Assembly: GCA_977006965.1 (NCBI GenBank)
Contig: OZ345352.1
Location: forward strand, 124,001 to 188,000
Direction of reading: 5' to 3'
Length of the DNA stretch: 64,000 bases
Source of the DNA: Phymatolithon calcareum
Lineage: Eukaryota; Rhodophyta; Florideophyceae; Hapalidiales
Below are positions 30,099 through 42,781 of this stretch, piece by piece. Each line of letters starts with the position of its first letter. Position 1 is the stretch's first letter. The notes beneath the pieces are model-generated. The model did not search any database. It was not told where the DNA came from and saw nothing but the letters and a program-made list of their open reading frames with translations. Position numbers and translations under genes: made by a program.

Positions 30099-30800
30099 TC
30101 AGGCTCTAAAAATTAGCGACCATTTGTCGATGTCGATGCTCTCTGTATGCCGCCCAGCATTGTCTTCTTCCGCTAGTTTTACATTGTTGGGTACAAGAGC
30201 TTCCTGCTGAATAACGGTGCTTGTCGCTATCATGTTTTGCAGGGCCGTGATTCGCTGTCTTATGGAGGATGGGGCTCTTGGCCACGTTTGGGCCGGTGTT
30301 TCTTTAGTGTCTGTGTCATTCTTTGAATTACGTTCGGTGTCCTTCATCTTGTTCTTACTATTGAGGGGTGCCTGCGCGTTACGACTTTCATATTTCTTGC
30401 TTTTGTCCATGAGGAACTGAACTTGCTTTTTGAGGTCCTTTGTTTCCTGTGCCGCTATACTCGCGCTTTAAAGCTTCGATTCCAGTACTTTTTACCTGGA
30501 CTCCATGTTTTCGCATCTTTCACAGTTGCATGGTTTCCGCTTGAGACTGGCTCAGTTGTCTAGTTAACGTTCCGATAGATATGACCATTCTCTCTAGATT
30601 CTGATCGGCAATTTTCTTCACGGCATGGTCGCTCTGAGGTTCAACTTCTTCGTGTGCGGGATCTTTGCTTTCGTTCATAGCTACCAGTTGCTTGCTGATG
30701 CTGTTAGACACACCGCAAAAACGGTGCAAAGCGCCAATACAATCGGTGCATCGGACTTCTAACGAAATTGGGTCGGACTTAAATCAGATGGTCTCGCAGC
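30099..30800 (-). pseudogene. PHD-like finger plus coiled-coil protein, broken
   Basis: Reading the minus strand from 30800: CCETI-stop-FKSDPISSEVRCTDC, LHRFCGV (CX2CX4HX2C, like the second half of a PHD finger), then a heptad-rich stretch (KKIADQNLERMVISIGTLTR, QLSQSQAETMQL-stop). In another frame follow DKSKKYESRNAQAPLNSKNK and SSIRQRITALQNMIATSTVI. A finger followed by a coiled coil recalls ORF1/gag-like proteins of non-LTR elements; that is inference. The right copy (59890..60590) keeps a longer second frame, open over 60000..60299. Confidence 0.4.
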
Positions 30801-32584
30801 AGCGATCTATAGCTTTTTCGTCCGGCTTCTTTTGGTCAGCGTATGATCATCTGCGATAGCATTCTCTTGATCATTATACTAATCTCCTTAGGCGCGGCCG
30901 GGGCTTGCATTTTTCCTTCCCGAAAAGCTTTGCTCCCAACTTTGGCGTCGAGATTGGTTCTCGTTTTCGCGCATTCCTTGCTTTTTCCGGTCCCTTCGTC
31001 GTCCACAGCTTTCCGATGTGGATGATCATCGGTACCTGGAGGTACTTGGGCGTTGATACAATAACCACTAGAGAATGCTACGCGTCTGCAATCATACGAT
31101 GATTGTATGCCAAGACAGTAAGGACAGCGATTCTTAAAAATTGTAGTCTTTATTGCTTGCTTCTAGCATTATTAAAATAATGCTAAAATCTGTTACAAAC
31201 GTCATTAAATTGATACTGAAGACGCATATTGGCCAGAATGCGTTGATTGACTGCACTATATATTTTTTCAGATTTGTATTGAGTTTCGAATTCTTTTTTT
31301 GGAATAATAATTAAAGTTAACGCGTAATATATGTAAGGAATACATGGGGCTAGTCTGTTCTATACTAACAATGGATTTCGTAGTCGATCCCAATACTATT
31401 AAGGGTAAAGATGCTGGCGCGATAACTTTCATGATCACCGAAAGATGTCAGATAGTTTTGGCAAACCTATACCTCGACTGACTGAACTGGCCGAAATCTG
31501 TAAAATAGATGTTCAGACTCACAGAATGTGAGGAAAAGAATTTGAAATGAAAAGGAGCGATGGCAGAGGGCAGTACATATGGCACTCTGGCTCGCAGAAC
31601 TAAGTGTATATGGATTCAAAGGTTTGCGTTGCGATTAAGGCTCTGCCTTAGAAAACAACGAAAAATAACCAAGGGCTGCTTTCGTCGATTCAAAGAACAA
31701 GCAATGGTCGACAACGAGAGAGCTTGTTTTCCTGATATGAAGTACTACACTGATCGCTAGCTAGAAGATGGTTGCTTATGCTCATGCAGACGGCCCTGTC
31801 GGACTAGCTTTTGAGCCCGTCATCACGCAGAGTGCGTCTGTGCCGTGGCTGCCAAACACCATAAATGGAAATTGTTTGGCCTGACTTCACAAAGCGTATT
31901 TTTGGAAGTTACCGAGTTTTTTCCAAGCTGGGTCAGAAATAAATCCTTTCTTAGCCGCATTGTTACGGCGCGGAGCGCCTTGCAGGCATGTGATTTTCGG
32001 TGGCGTGGTGCTATTGCTAATATCAAACAACGCTTGTTATGAGTATAACCCAATGCACTGGCAGCGCTGAGTAGAAACTATGGCCCTAATAATAGTGAAA
32101 TTCAAGAATTAGTTACAAACACTTGTAACCCCAGATTTGAAAGTCGTGGGATAGAGATGCTTACCCATCACCCGCGCCGTCCAGAACAGCGCTGCGCCTT
32201 ACCGCTTTACTATCTACCGTAGACAAGCACGCTCAGACGAAGGCCGCTCCGCTCACTAGCCGTGAGCCTTATACAGTCACTATGTTTTGGTCTTGGGCTC
32301 TGATCAGTAGCGCAGCGCAGTTACATGTGCAGACCTGGAGATATTTCTCGTCAGTGTGCAATTCGATGGTGTTTTGTGAGCCTGTTCAATAGATTTCCAA
32401 ATGAAGGCTCTCTCGCCTCGTGGATGTCTCTCCGGACTGCAGTCAGAGAAGAGATCTATATAACTTTTCAAGGAATAGCCCGTAGCGTCGACTTGGAAAT
32501 AACTTGTTTTTTCAGCAAGATGCATCACCTGAGGATGAAATTTAGAAGATGCGGAAATGTATGTCATCGATGCAAAAAGTGTAC
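30801..32584. other. Mostly non-coding part of direct repeat 2
   Basis: Positions 31080..31420 are a diverged relative of block A 3760..4100. AGCATTATTAAAATAATGCT (near 31165) is a short palindrome. A minus-strand frame at 32304..32594 (FQVDATGYSLKSYIDL) looks protein-like and is also present at 62203..62454, but it was not assigned to a family. Confidence 0.4.
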
Positions 32585-34240
32585 CAGGGTCCATTGCTTT
32601 GAAGAGTTGGAATTTTTAAACGCTCTCAGAAACACTCATGAGACTGCAAGGGAGGTGCGTTAGATGCGTTTGAGTTGAAAATCTCTTCGTTGCTCTTCTT
32701 GGCTTAAATCCTCGTAGACCTAGCTGTAAAAATCCTCCATCGGTGTCGGCAAAAGCTTAGCTCTAGGTTTTCGCTCTTTGGCTCTTTCTTAGCTCATTCG
32801 CCGTCGTTTCGATCTTGACTTTAGTTCTACATATTCTTTTCGTTGTCTTTGTCATCCTCCTTAATTTTATTCTTGTTCGTATAGACGTCTCTTTTTCTTT
32901 AATCACTGTTCTTGTTGCTAGCGGACCAGGGTACATACCAAAGTCTTTCTCAATAGAATCTCACTAAATCCGTCGCATCAGCCTCAACAGAATTCTAGAT
33001 TGTGTGTCGTGTGTGAGATAAACTCCTTGGCAGCGTTGTAGACCATTCTGTTGGAACTCGACTTTTCGACTTGACCACCTAGTTGTGGGTATCCACCCAG
33101 GTTGAGACGGGTGCGTCGACTTTTTTGAGCATGGCGTTCCTCAATAATGTACTGAATTGCATCATCGTGTTGTAGCATTGTGCAATCGACATCATTGCGC
33201 ACAGGTTTATACGCACGCGACATATGCCTGCATGCTGGACTAGTTTGTTTCCGGCATCATTTTTTCGCAAACCAGAAACATTGAAGAGCGTTTTATCACG
33301 TAGCACATTTTCTCGTCTCTTTCACTTCTCGCCAATTCTTAATTGGCTTAAGTACGAGCTGACGGAAACCTCAACACAGCACTGTTCTGTTGGACTTTTG
33401 GTGCTGCAAGAAATGTGTGCATCTCAACTACGACAGCTCTGGCCATACGGACCGGAGGCGTCTGAGAGATCAAAGTTACTCTCTCTTACAACATTTTTTT
33501 GAACATGATTCCCTTGCATCGCAGGCACAAGATCTACTGGTATGTGATTCAACCAGTGCTTACCATAGGCACAAGATGACAGGTGAGCGAAAAAAGAATC
33601 ATTCTTTCTATTCATCCTTGTCCTCGAAAGCTGGGTCCTGCATTATACCACGTATGCTCCCATCAAGCAGACAGTAGATAGTGACGGCATTAATCAGCCA
33701 CGAAGGTAACCAATTGTTTTGTCTCAAAGCAAATCCTAAGCTTGCTTCTGACCTTTTCTGAGCAACGCTAAACTGGCCATTAACATGGCTGATTCTGGAT
33801 TCTCTCGTCTTCCAGTGTATATCTTCCCACTACCATTCCGAAAGTGAGTAGCACAAAGATCGGCTTCGCGCGCTGACGCCGCTCATGTCGTCGACGAGGA
33901 AGGAGAGCATTGTAGTCTATCGAAGAGACTGGTAGAGTCCCTCTTCGTGTGGAGAATACAATTCTTTTGTGCTCTCTACGAGTTTATCACAGCAAGCAGG
34001 GATCTATCTTTCGCGAATCGTAGAGCACCTTAGTAGTACAGCACATAGATCTGGTCTACTTCCTGCCGGACGACATACATACGATCGCTTCTTCTCCCAC
34101 ATGTAGTTTCTACGAGATCGGACGCTCCTCATCGACAGACTCAAGGACTTCGCCATATGTATAAGCGAAGAATACTTACGCTCGTGATCTGAATTCACGA
34201 TATGATACGAAGTTATTTCCGCCATGTACGGGTTCATTAG
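32585..34240 (+). repeat. Repeat family shared with 54500..55700
   Basis: Diverged but collinear with 54500..55700 (landmarks CATGAGACTGCAAG, TTTCGCAAACCAGAAACATT, GACATACATACGATCGCTTC). Positions 32690..32930 are pyrimidine-rich. No convincing gene. Confidence 0.7.
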
Positions 34241-34640
34241 TTTTGCATGACTCCTCGTTCCAATTGGTACTCTTCGTTCCGAATCCTACCAGATTGAGCG
34301 ACCAAGCTCAGGAATTCTGCCCAGGGATGGAAACAATCGGATTGCAGGCTCTGAGCAATCGCAATCCGATGCTGGTGAGTGCAATTCGGACTGAAATCAA
34401 TGAATGCAATCCGACGATCTACCACGTTTAGTGAGATCAATCATTCTGGACATTATCCATGTCTATAAGAGCCTTTTCTTCTTCCTAAGCAGGAAGCCTA
34501 GCTGCGACTTTACCGAACAGAGCTGTCTGCAATGCTTCACAGAATAAAGGCAGCTCCCAGTGGTTCTGATTGACTTTCAGAAAAGAAAAGCACGCAGCAA
34601 CATGATTCCAATCATGAAGTGATCCTCCAGTCGGGTTGCA
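34240..34640 (-). pseudogene. Family M relic, diverged
   Basis: Nucleotide and peptide similarity to 29260..29560: FSFLKVNQNHWELPLF for LPFLKVDRTTGTWLYS, then KVAARLPA-stop and DMDNVQND-stop. Frameshifts and stops throughout. Confidence 0.55.
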
Positions 34641-34689
34641 ATGGAAATTGATTGCAATGTATTGCAATGGCTATTCGAATATTCTATAC

Positions 34690-35141
34690 CTGCTTCTGCC
34701 ACAAAACCATCTACCAATCTGACATGCCGCACTTTCCTACTCCCCATATCCAATTACAGATCCCGTTCTCGGACTGCCATTACCATCTCTACACGTTCGT
34801 TCAATCCTAGCAATCTACACCACCCTAGCACCATCTGCAAGCAGTTTAGACCCCACAAGACCTTTCAGCCGTGCTGAGGGGAACCATTTCGTCAAAAGTT
34901 GGATACCGATGCCTCTCTCGCCGAGAGTCTTGAAGAGCTTGTTTTAATAGCCTTTTACTGTGCCCTAATCCACGTAATGAAAGATTGATTGCTGATTATG
35001 TCAGTACATACCGTGCACTTATGGGCTACACGAGAAAGTCACGATTCTCTCATTCAAAATATCTATCAGATCCTTGCTTAGAAAAGGATTTGTGTGTACA
35101 ATCGCCTACAGCAGCCTTCAGCGGACAGATTCTTCCGACGG
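34690..35141 (-). pseudogene. Helicase C-terminus relic, highly diverged
   Basis: Positions 34690..34862 align with 14710..14825 of the intact gene (shared GCCATCTCTAC/ACCATCTCTAC and CCAAGTACCATCTTCAAGCA-type stretch). Positions 35105..35141 resemble 14818..14850 (AGCGGACA, CCGACGGA). The two pieces are separated by about 240 bp of other sequence. This is an older copy than the relic at 6180. Confidence 0.6.
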
Positions 35142-36511
35142 AGAACGTGGACTTCAGGTCCGTTCCTTTAGAGTGCGTTCTTGTATGACCAGCTGGTAAA
35201 TTTATGCAGAACAAGTCTGTCAGCTTTGCGATACTTCCCCTGTCCTTCAACAATTCGAATTTGTGAGAGCCATTTGAGTCGCGCCTTCTTCTTATCCAGG
35301 ACTGGCTGAGAGTTCTAAAAAACGGAGATGTAACAGTTCTCACGAACACATTAAATCGTGCCGCCATACATGATTTCGGGTCGGCTTTATTTTTTTGCAC
35401 TTGGCCTCCTGCGGCTTTCTCAGATTTCTCATTGCGCTTAACGCAGTCGGACTGATTTGCGGTGCCAAAAAAGCTTGTCTTTTCTAACCTGTTAGATCTA
35501 ATATTTTGTTACCGGACTCTTTTGTGGAGGAAAACGGTGCTTGAAAAATATTTTGGACCAAGTGCTCTAATTGCATTAAAGGCATTACAAAGGCACCTGA
35601 ACAACGCAAAAAAGGCGAAGAATATCAAATATTAATGTAAGAGACTTACAAGAGCCCTCATTGAGAGAGAATACTTGATCGCTAGATAACAGAGGATAGA
35701 AAGATAAACGACACTGTTACTTACACTGCAGAGGTCTTGGACGCTTTCAAAATAAAGTTAACAAATATCCCCCACTGAAAGCAGCCCTCCTCAAGGAAGA
35801 AGGTGACTCTTTGGAGTCAAACGAAAAAAATTCTGTACGATATTGCAAGATCCATCCTGGTGATCATAAGACATACGAGAATACTTCAGCGCCAGTTGGT
35901 GGTGAGGGAGGCGTTTGAAAGGTTTCCACTACTGAGCAGCACACTTTTAGAACAACAAATTTGGAGATATTTGGCAACACTAATGGACAATATTCTGGAT
36001 TATCTGCCAAGATACACTCTGTCCAGGGAGGAGATCCAGCAACCCGTGGACCAGTAACTGTTCACTGTCATTGCTTTCTACGATAATGTGGAATAGAACG
36101 GTGAAGGAAAAAGGTATGGCAACCCACACTGTCGGTCAGTGACCATTTGACTCAAAGATTCTTCCCCATTTCCCTAGGAGGGTGGTTTTTATAGCTAGGA
36201 CCGCAGTATAGAGTTTCACCCGGAAGTATTAGATATGGGCAGTGTGCAGAGCTACAGTAGAAGTAGCATCTGAAACGTTTCTCCCATACAGTCTCTCGAG
36301 TGTTGCTTCGAGCACAAACGAAAAATAATTCTAGGAGGTTTTATTCAAGTTTATTTATGATCCCGAAAGACTTCCAAGGATAAAGGCAATGCTTCCTCTG
36401 ATGCGACCTACATTTTTGCAGCTCATCTAGCGTCCATCCGATTGGAGGACAGGAAAACTCAGGATTCAACGCAATAATATCTCAGTCCTCTAACGGATCT
36501 CTGATTCAAGG
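35142..36511 (+). repeat. Inverted repeat 2, left copy
   Basis: Pairs with 53047..54429 in inverted orientation and lies outside the large inverted duplication. Includes a conserved frame at 35803..36057 (LVVREAFERFPLLSSTLLEQ, WRYLATLMDNILDYLPRY; partner 53512..53766) and one at 35050..35400 minus (RFNVFVRTVTSPFFRTLSQS; partner 54171..54416). Both are unrecognised and may be element-derived. Confidence 0.9.
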
Positions 36512-37644
36512 GACTCCACCTGCCCCGGATGTGCCACCTGTGCTCAGTCGCCGCCCTTCCAAGCGTATATCCTAGGTTCAACTTCTGTGCGACCTCTCCT
36601 CTCGATTCGGCTCTTTGAGTTATTTTCAGGACCACCCTCCTCAAAGTTAATTTTACAGCTCTTATCACTTTCGTAAATCGAATCATTGAAGCTCCTATCG
36701 ACACCTCTCATCCGCGTCCCAGACCTTTTTTCTTTTCCATCATGATAGCGATATTGACATTGCCACTCTATTGAGTCGTTCCAGTATCCCCATCGGACCT
36801 GCAAGGACCACTAACAGCACTTGATTACGATTTCCACTTACAACAAATGATTGTGGAGTTCACCCCTATGGTGGCCGCCTTTAGGCGCGGATGCATCATT
36901 TCGTACGATCCAGTGTGCAAGGCCTGCAATTCTGGTTACAAAGAAACTACTGAGCACCTGATTTTACGTTGTGGTGGACGTTCTGTCTCCAGACGTAAGT
37001 TTATGGATTGAGTTGGTACAAAAACCGTAGAGGATCTATGCCGTGAGAGACCCCTAGCGGTACTAAGATTTCTGAACAATGACAAGCTGTTGCAGAACAG
37101 CTTCTGGCGCCCTCAGTGTGAGCGATCTTTCCGCGATAAAGAAAGAAAATGCGGTGTTCTCTATTCTTCTTCACAGCTAGAGTCAACTAAGAGCCCATCT
37201 GCTGCGAATACGTTCATATCAGCGCGCCCAAGAGAACGTTCAGTCATTCCAGCGTGTGAGAACTTGACCGCGCAGTTTAGTTTATCTGTTGGTACTACCT
37301 GCTACTAGCTCTTTTCTAAACGGACGGAGGTAGGATTCATGGAGGGCCCGAGAAACAGGACACGTGTCTCATTACAGGCGCGACTATTCCTCGAGTCATG
37401 CCTGTGTCCCCTGTGGGGCGTGCCGCACTAGTCTTTCTGGCAGCCCTGTAATGCATGCCTCGCCAGAACGCAAGGACGCACTAATCGCTGCTCAGGCCCG
37501 ACTAATTGGTCACTTTCCCAACTACCATTCTACTGCTCCTGCACGTGCTTTTCGGCGGTCCAATGGGAAAACAGCCAATTTCATTGCTACGGAACGGCCT
37601 TTTGGTTGTAAATCACAAAAATTGCTCCCCCGGTGAAAGTCTAT
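36512..37644. other. Left-arm-specific insertion, first part
   Basis: Start of a 4.26-kb segment (36512..40774) present on the left side of the palindrome but replaced by about 20 bp on the right (53026..53046). Apart from the LINE tail below, 37364..37636 holds a 90-codon frame (ERKDALIAAQARLIGHFPNY) that is not recognised. Confidence 0.5.
36840..37140 (+). pseudogene. LINE ORF2 C-terminal zinc-finger fragment
   Basis: The plus strand reads IISYDPVCKACNSGYKETTE then HLILRC, a CX2CX8HX4C finger with the ETxEHLLxxC context typical of the C-terminus of many non-LTR retrotransposon RT proteins, followed after a stop by LAVLRFLNNDKLLQ. No RT domain or target duplication is visible, so this is only a tail. 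Confidence 0.65.
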
Positions 37645-39366
37645 GCGTCTAGCTTTTCGTCGAAGAAAGGTGAAAGATGGACGAATATGGAAAAAGCTAT
37701 AATATGAATATATTTATCAATATCTATTTTATGTTCATTAATCGATTAATCAATCAACGGATGTCAAAATGATCAGTTGATTAATTGATGTCAGGATTTG
37801 CATTGATGCTCATCCTTAGTCTGCTACTTTACTTCGGAGCCGTTCCCGGCGTTTGGCACTACTGTGCATCATGAAAATCAAGACCATATGTTGGTCCCTT
37901 AAATGGATATAAAGTACGTTTCCCGTCCATCCAGAATGAATCTTAACTGTCCATCAGATGGGCAGCGCCGTGGGGGCCTCCCGAGCCTGATCGTCGAGCC
38001 GGCCCAGGAAGCCGGAAAGAAGGCGGTGGTCGCACCTGTTAAATGCGCCGCGGCGGGCATCGGCACCGGCAGGCTGTAGTGGCAAAGTAGATCTTCCTTT
38101 TGCTTTTATTGTAAACTTGGTTACAATCAAATCCATGGCGCCGTCTGCGTGGTCCACATTTGGCATGGCGGTAACCGCAGGCGGTAGTGGCAATTGACTA
38201 GACCGCGTCGGCAAGCATCGGCGACGGCAGCCAGTACTAAAAATTGATACGGATGCGGTAGCGGGCGTCAGCGAGGACAGAAGGAAACGGTGGCGGTAGC
38301 GGTGGCGCTGAGAGTCGTTGTATTAATTCATACGTGGCAGACGAAGCAAGTCGACCACCGAAGCTGGACCGGCCCCCTGGGCCGGCTGCACCATCAGGCT
38401 CGGGAAGTCCCCACGGCATTGCCCATTTGGTGGACAGTTAAGATTTACTAATTTATGTCCATTTAATAGACAAATATATGGACTTAATTGTCATGATGCA
38501 CAGTGAATTGTTATGATTTTATTGAAGTGCTATGTGTCCCCTGGCGTGGGGCAAGGCAGCAACTTAGATATGCCAAGTAATGTGGGAGGCGTCGGTTTAC
38601 AAAACTTGGACAACTCCCGAAGGAATGATGCACAGTGAATTGTAAGATTTTATTATAGTGCCTGGTATCCCCTTGCGTGGGGCAATATTTAGTGTGTCTC
38701 GCGCATGTTATGATGAGGTATCATCAGTCCTTCCGAACTATCTTGCTGGATCACTCTTGAGCAGGTCGATCAGGGTAATTTCGAGTCAGCTCCGTGGGTC
38801 AGGATGATGCACAGAAGTGCGGAACGCCACCATCGCCGTATTGCATCGTCCGACTGCCCGCTGCTCTACCCCACACCGTCCGCGATGCAGCTTTCAACAC
38901 CGTCCCCGTCGAACTGCGTCGTCTGCCTTGCCGCCGCGCTTTGCCGCACTGTTGGAAATCAATGACTTTGCTACGTCTTGTGCCAAATACGCCGTCCGGC
39001 TGCCGGTAACCTGCTGTTGGACTCACGCGGCGCCGGCCACTTCTGCAAAATACAGCGCCTGGCTGCTGCGCCGTGCCCCCCGGGAAGTGTAGGCCTTGTT
39101 TGCGCCTCTGCAAAATACGCCGTCCGACCCCGGTGGTGGCTGTGCTCTCCAGCGTATCGCAATCGACGCGGCACGATTGGCGCCGCCCCTCCGTAGCAAT
39201 ATTCTTGGCGTTTCCGGAGTCACAAGAACGGACCGCGGCGTTTGTGGATAGTGGGTACAAAACTTTGGAATAAACCGTCCGCCGCTTACCGGGCTTTACT
39301 GCGCTATGCAAGCAGTTCCCATTCTTTGTTCTTGCAATGTTATTCAATGTAAACTATATCGTGGGG
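37645..39366 (-). repeat. Block D, inverted copy 2
   Basis: Inverted partner of 10746..13451 without the 965-bp element (empty site CGCCAGGGGACAC on the complement near 38540). The 182-codon minus-strand frame here (38799..39347) is interrupted in the other copy and matches no family, so no gene is called. Confidence 0.9.
37861..38504. mobile_element. Nested TIR element in block D copy 2
   Basis: Outer ends ACTGTGCATCATGA at 37861 and complementary at 38504. Inner TIRs TTAACTGTCCA(C/T)CA with long GC-rich arms. Same structure as 12578..13233. Confidence 0.8.
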
Positions 39367-39369
39367 AGC

Positions 39370-40200
39370 TGAGATGCTGCACATACTATTTCGAATCTAA
39401 ACTCAAAGCCAATGGGCAAAGTTCCTAGCTTTTAAAATAGTTTCAAGGAATGAGGCGAGAGAGCACACGTATCTAGAGAAAGGCCAGGAAAGCAGAAACA
39501 TTTTGAATTGCAATCAACAAGAACTAACAGATTGCTCGTGGGCACAGTCAAGAAGTTTTGACTCGCATTTATGGTTCGTCAGATGTGTGAAGTGTGTTCG
39601 TCCTATGGCGTCATACGGCGTAATGCAAGAGCTTCTTGGAATACAGCAAACTAGGCAGTGACCTCACTAATAGAGTCCAGACCGTGGTGTGCAGTTAATT
39701 CAATAATCTACACAATCACATTTCGAATACATTTTCGATATAGTGGACTGCTAATGGTATCACAAAGTATGTTTCCATTATTTGACGCTCGAGTTGCACT
39801 CATATTCTGAGGCTCGAAATCTGCGAGTTCCGGTGAGCTCTCTACTTTTCAAGTCGAACCTGAAGCAAGATTATTACTGAGCAATGAATCTTTCGTCTGC
39901 ATCTGCGGTACGCAGGTTAGCTCAGACAGTGGCAGTAGTGAGACCGGAAGCGGGGAAAGAAAGTACTGTAGCAGATGCAGATATCGGATTTCTTCTGCGT
40001 ATCATACTGTGCAGTACTTCTTTTCCCAGTTCCAAAGTTCATCGAGTGAATCCTGTAAGGAGCCCGTGCTCCTTTTCATTCCTCGTGATGACATCAGCCC
40101 GAGAGGACGAAGCAGATGATGCAGAAACCAGATTGTATAGACACAAAATTTGGGTGCTGGCCCCCTTCTTATTTGTTTTTACTTTCAAATGCTTCCAGTC
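39370..40200 (-). pseudogene. Family R relic, copy 3
   Basis: The minus strand near 39660..39850 reads DFEPQNMSATRASNNGNILC, DTISSPLYRKC, then IIELTAHHGLDSISEV with one stop. Matches 20774..21560 without the pogo-like MITE, and 6506..6990 more distantly. Function unknown. Confidence 0.55.
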
Positions 40201-40231
40201 TCACTACTGCCATTGTCTCAGGTAAGAGGAG

Positions 40232-40318
40232 CTAACCTGAGTATGCATGGGCCCCTAGACGGGCTGGACCATCAGTCCCAGAGTGCCCCAGGGCGCTGCC
40301 CATTTGGTGGACAGTTAG
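40232..40318. mobile_element. Short TIR element, 87 bp, one end decayed
   Basis: The right end is a good CTAACTGTCCACCAAATGGG TIR; the left end CTAAC...ATGGGC is degenerate. Same family as 10338..10441. Confidence 0.55.
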
Positions 40319-40774
40319 GGCTCACTTCCATCAAGGAACAGCTTCATACGAGTGATGCTGTGCCCGCACACTGCGTACTGTACTGACATGCTGATTTAGA
40401 AGCTAACTGCAATGGTACCGATACGCATATCGCTGCTAAAGAGGGCTCTATTGTCGTGCCCCGTCCCTCCTTTTCTACAGTTGAGTAAATTGGCAACTAA
40501 ACTATTCGTCTCCGGGCTTATGGTCCAATGCTCGAGCCACGTTATGTGCATTCTGAGTCCGTGGTCCTGAAACCATCATCATTTCAGGCTTACAATAAAA
40601 AAAGGATTGGGGAGCCCATGATGTGCTCCTTTCTGCTTCCTTCATTCTAAACTACGGTATTGTGTTTCTGTTGAGCGCTTGTGGCCAGTGGTACGGTGTC
40701 CACGATTCCTTCAGCAGATCCAGGCATCCAATACATGATATGTATATCAGGAAATCAGGTTCTTGCGGTGATGC
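40319..40774 (-). repeat. Block X, inverted copy
   Basis: Inverted partner of 9895..10337. Its outer edge coincides with the start of the large inverted duplication arm at 40775. Confidence 0.8.
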
Positions 40775-42781
40775 TGCCAGTCGTTACAGGCCTTGTTCGT
40801 TCTTCACGCGCTCTTCGAGCCCCCTGCTAAACAGTAAGAAGTCATCCTGCGCGTCGAGATCATTCACTTCTAGCGTGCTTTCACGGGTCTCTATATGCTC
40901 TCTGGCTTTCGTGGCCAGTTTTTCGGCCATGCTTGTTTTGGCACGAGTGTATATCTTTCACAGGCACTGTCCAGCGTGATTTGACTGTGCTTCACTTTGG
41001 AAAGCTTGAAGATTGGTGACTGCTCTCCGTCTTGTAGTATAGTGTCTTCCTTTCCCGCTTCGAGTCTAGGCGGTTCCCGTACATTAATGGAAAGTTAGAT
41101 GCAAGTATTGGCGAGGCCTAGCTGTTTATATAAACTATACAGCCTCACAAACGGCTCTCTAGTCTCCATCGCTGCGATATCTTTTCGTGTGTACTGCCAG
41201 TAATGGTTATTTCTGCTTACGGGGACCCCGTTTGCGAATTTACGTTATTTTGTCTTGCTCCTTCTCAGCAGTTTGAATGCCCCGATTTTTCGGCGATGTT
41301 GGGCTGTCTGGATCCGGCACAGAAGACGGATCCCATACTTCCTTCTTCGCGCCAGTGGCCAGAATTATTGATTGAAGAATTTTGACTCTACTTCATTGAC
41401 GTCATTTTTATGTATTCTGGCCGGGGGTTGAGGTACACTGCGTACTCTCAGCGCACCTGTACTATCGTCTTGTAAGTCCGAGAACGCTTTTTTAATCTTA
41501 GCCATTTTCCTCCACACTCTCAGTGTAGCTTCGGACTTCATTCATCTCCGTTTCTCTCTTAATGAGTACCCCAAAGCGATATTTTCGCATTCTTCTAAGT
41601 TTACTAGTGCTACAATTCTGATCCACCCAGCTCCCATCTTGATCTCGAAAAGATGAGACAGCATGACCGTGTGACCCTAAGTTTTCCTCAGCTTTTCTGT
41701 GCGCTGTACTCTTTACTTGATAAGTAGCATTTTTGTACCCAATCTTTCACCTTACATTTGCCCTCGTTCTTCATGAACACGTTTGTCAAGCGATTGCATG
41801 ATTCATAACGTTCTCTTCTATTTTTTGAATTCGTCGGCTAGCCTAAGCTCAAGATGGAATAACATAGAGTTTCTCACTCCAGCTTCATTCACTTCTGATC
41901 ACTAGATTCATCAAAAAGTTTCCAACTAGGGCTAAACACACGGGCAGGCAGAGATTTCTAGGTATGCTTGTCAATCACTGTCTCTTTCACGACACCATCA
42001 TGAGAAGTACATATATGGCCGGATGGACTTAGCACCAAGTAACACACATGTAACAACAAAAGTCACGGAGAGCACTACGGCTAGACCCTAAATGGTCTTG
42101 GGATTGACGACGAAATCCATTGTCAGTATAGAACGGACTAGGTCCACATATTCATGACATATATTCCACAATCACGTAAAGCATTATTCCAGAAAAGATT
42201 CGAATTTCAATACCAATCTGGAAGCAAAAGTAATGGAATCAATCAACGCACTCTAGTCAATGTGCGTCTCCAGTTTCAATCCAATGTTTTCTTGATGTTT
42301 GTAACACCTTATAGCACTATTTTAATAATGCTAAAAGCAGACAATAAAGGCAGCAGTTTTTGAGAGTCGCTGTCTTTATTGTCTTGGCATACCATCATCG
42401 TATGATCGGAGACGTGCAACACTCTCTACTGCCAATTGTACCAACGCCATAAAATGAGGGAGTCTCTCTCAATTGAACCAACATTTTGAAGACATTTACA
42501 ATCAACTTGTACACTGCTTTCCTAACTACCTAGCAGAAATAACTACCGGCCGTAATCTAAGTTGAAGTTACTTTAGAATAAATCACTGCATTGCTAGCCC
42601 AATTGGGAGCCAAGCAGTTGTTGTTGATGATGATGTCTTTCGGTCTAATTCAGACGAGCGTAATTATTACTGTCTTCTATGAGGCACGAGTGCACATACT
42701 TTACGCTGCTAGCATTTTGAGTGTTACTTTCATATATGACATGCCTTGAATAAGTATGAGTATTTAAAATGCTCACCACAT

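Larger units (their letters stand above)
28122..33066 (+). repeat. Long direct repeat 2, left copy
   Basis: Matches 57916..64000 with high identity. Offsets are 29793-29794 bases up to about 31800, shift slightly to the deletion point at 32584/32585, and are 30934 bases afterwards. Compared with the right copy it lacks 1,134 bp there (right 62385..63518), with only AC as junction microhomology. The match still holds at the window's right edge, so the repeat is longer than seen. Confidence 0.95.

Noticed and set aside
38799-39347. 182-codon GC-rich frame in block D
   Set aside because: Interrupted in the sister copy, no recognisable family, and overlapping open frames on the other strand typical of GC-rich non-coding DNA.
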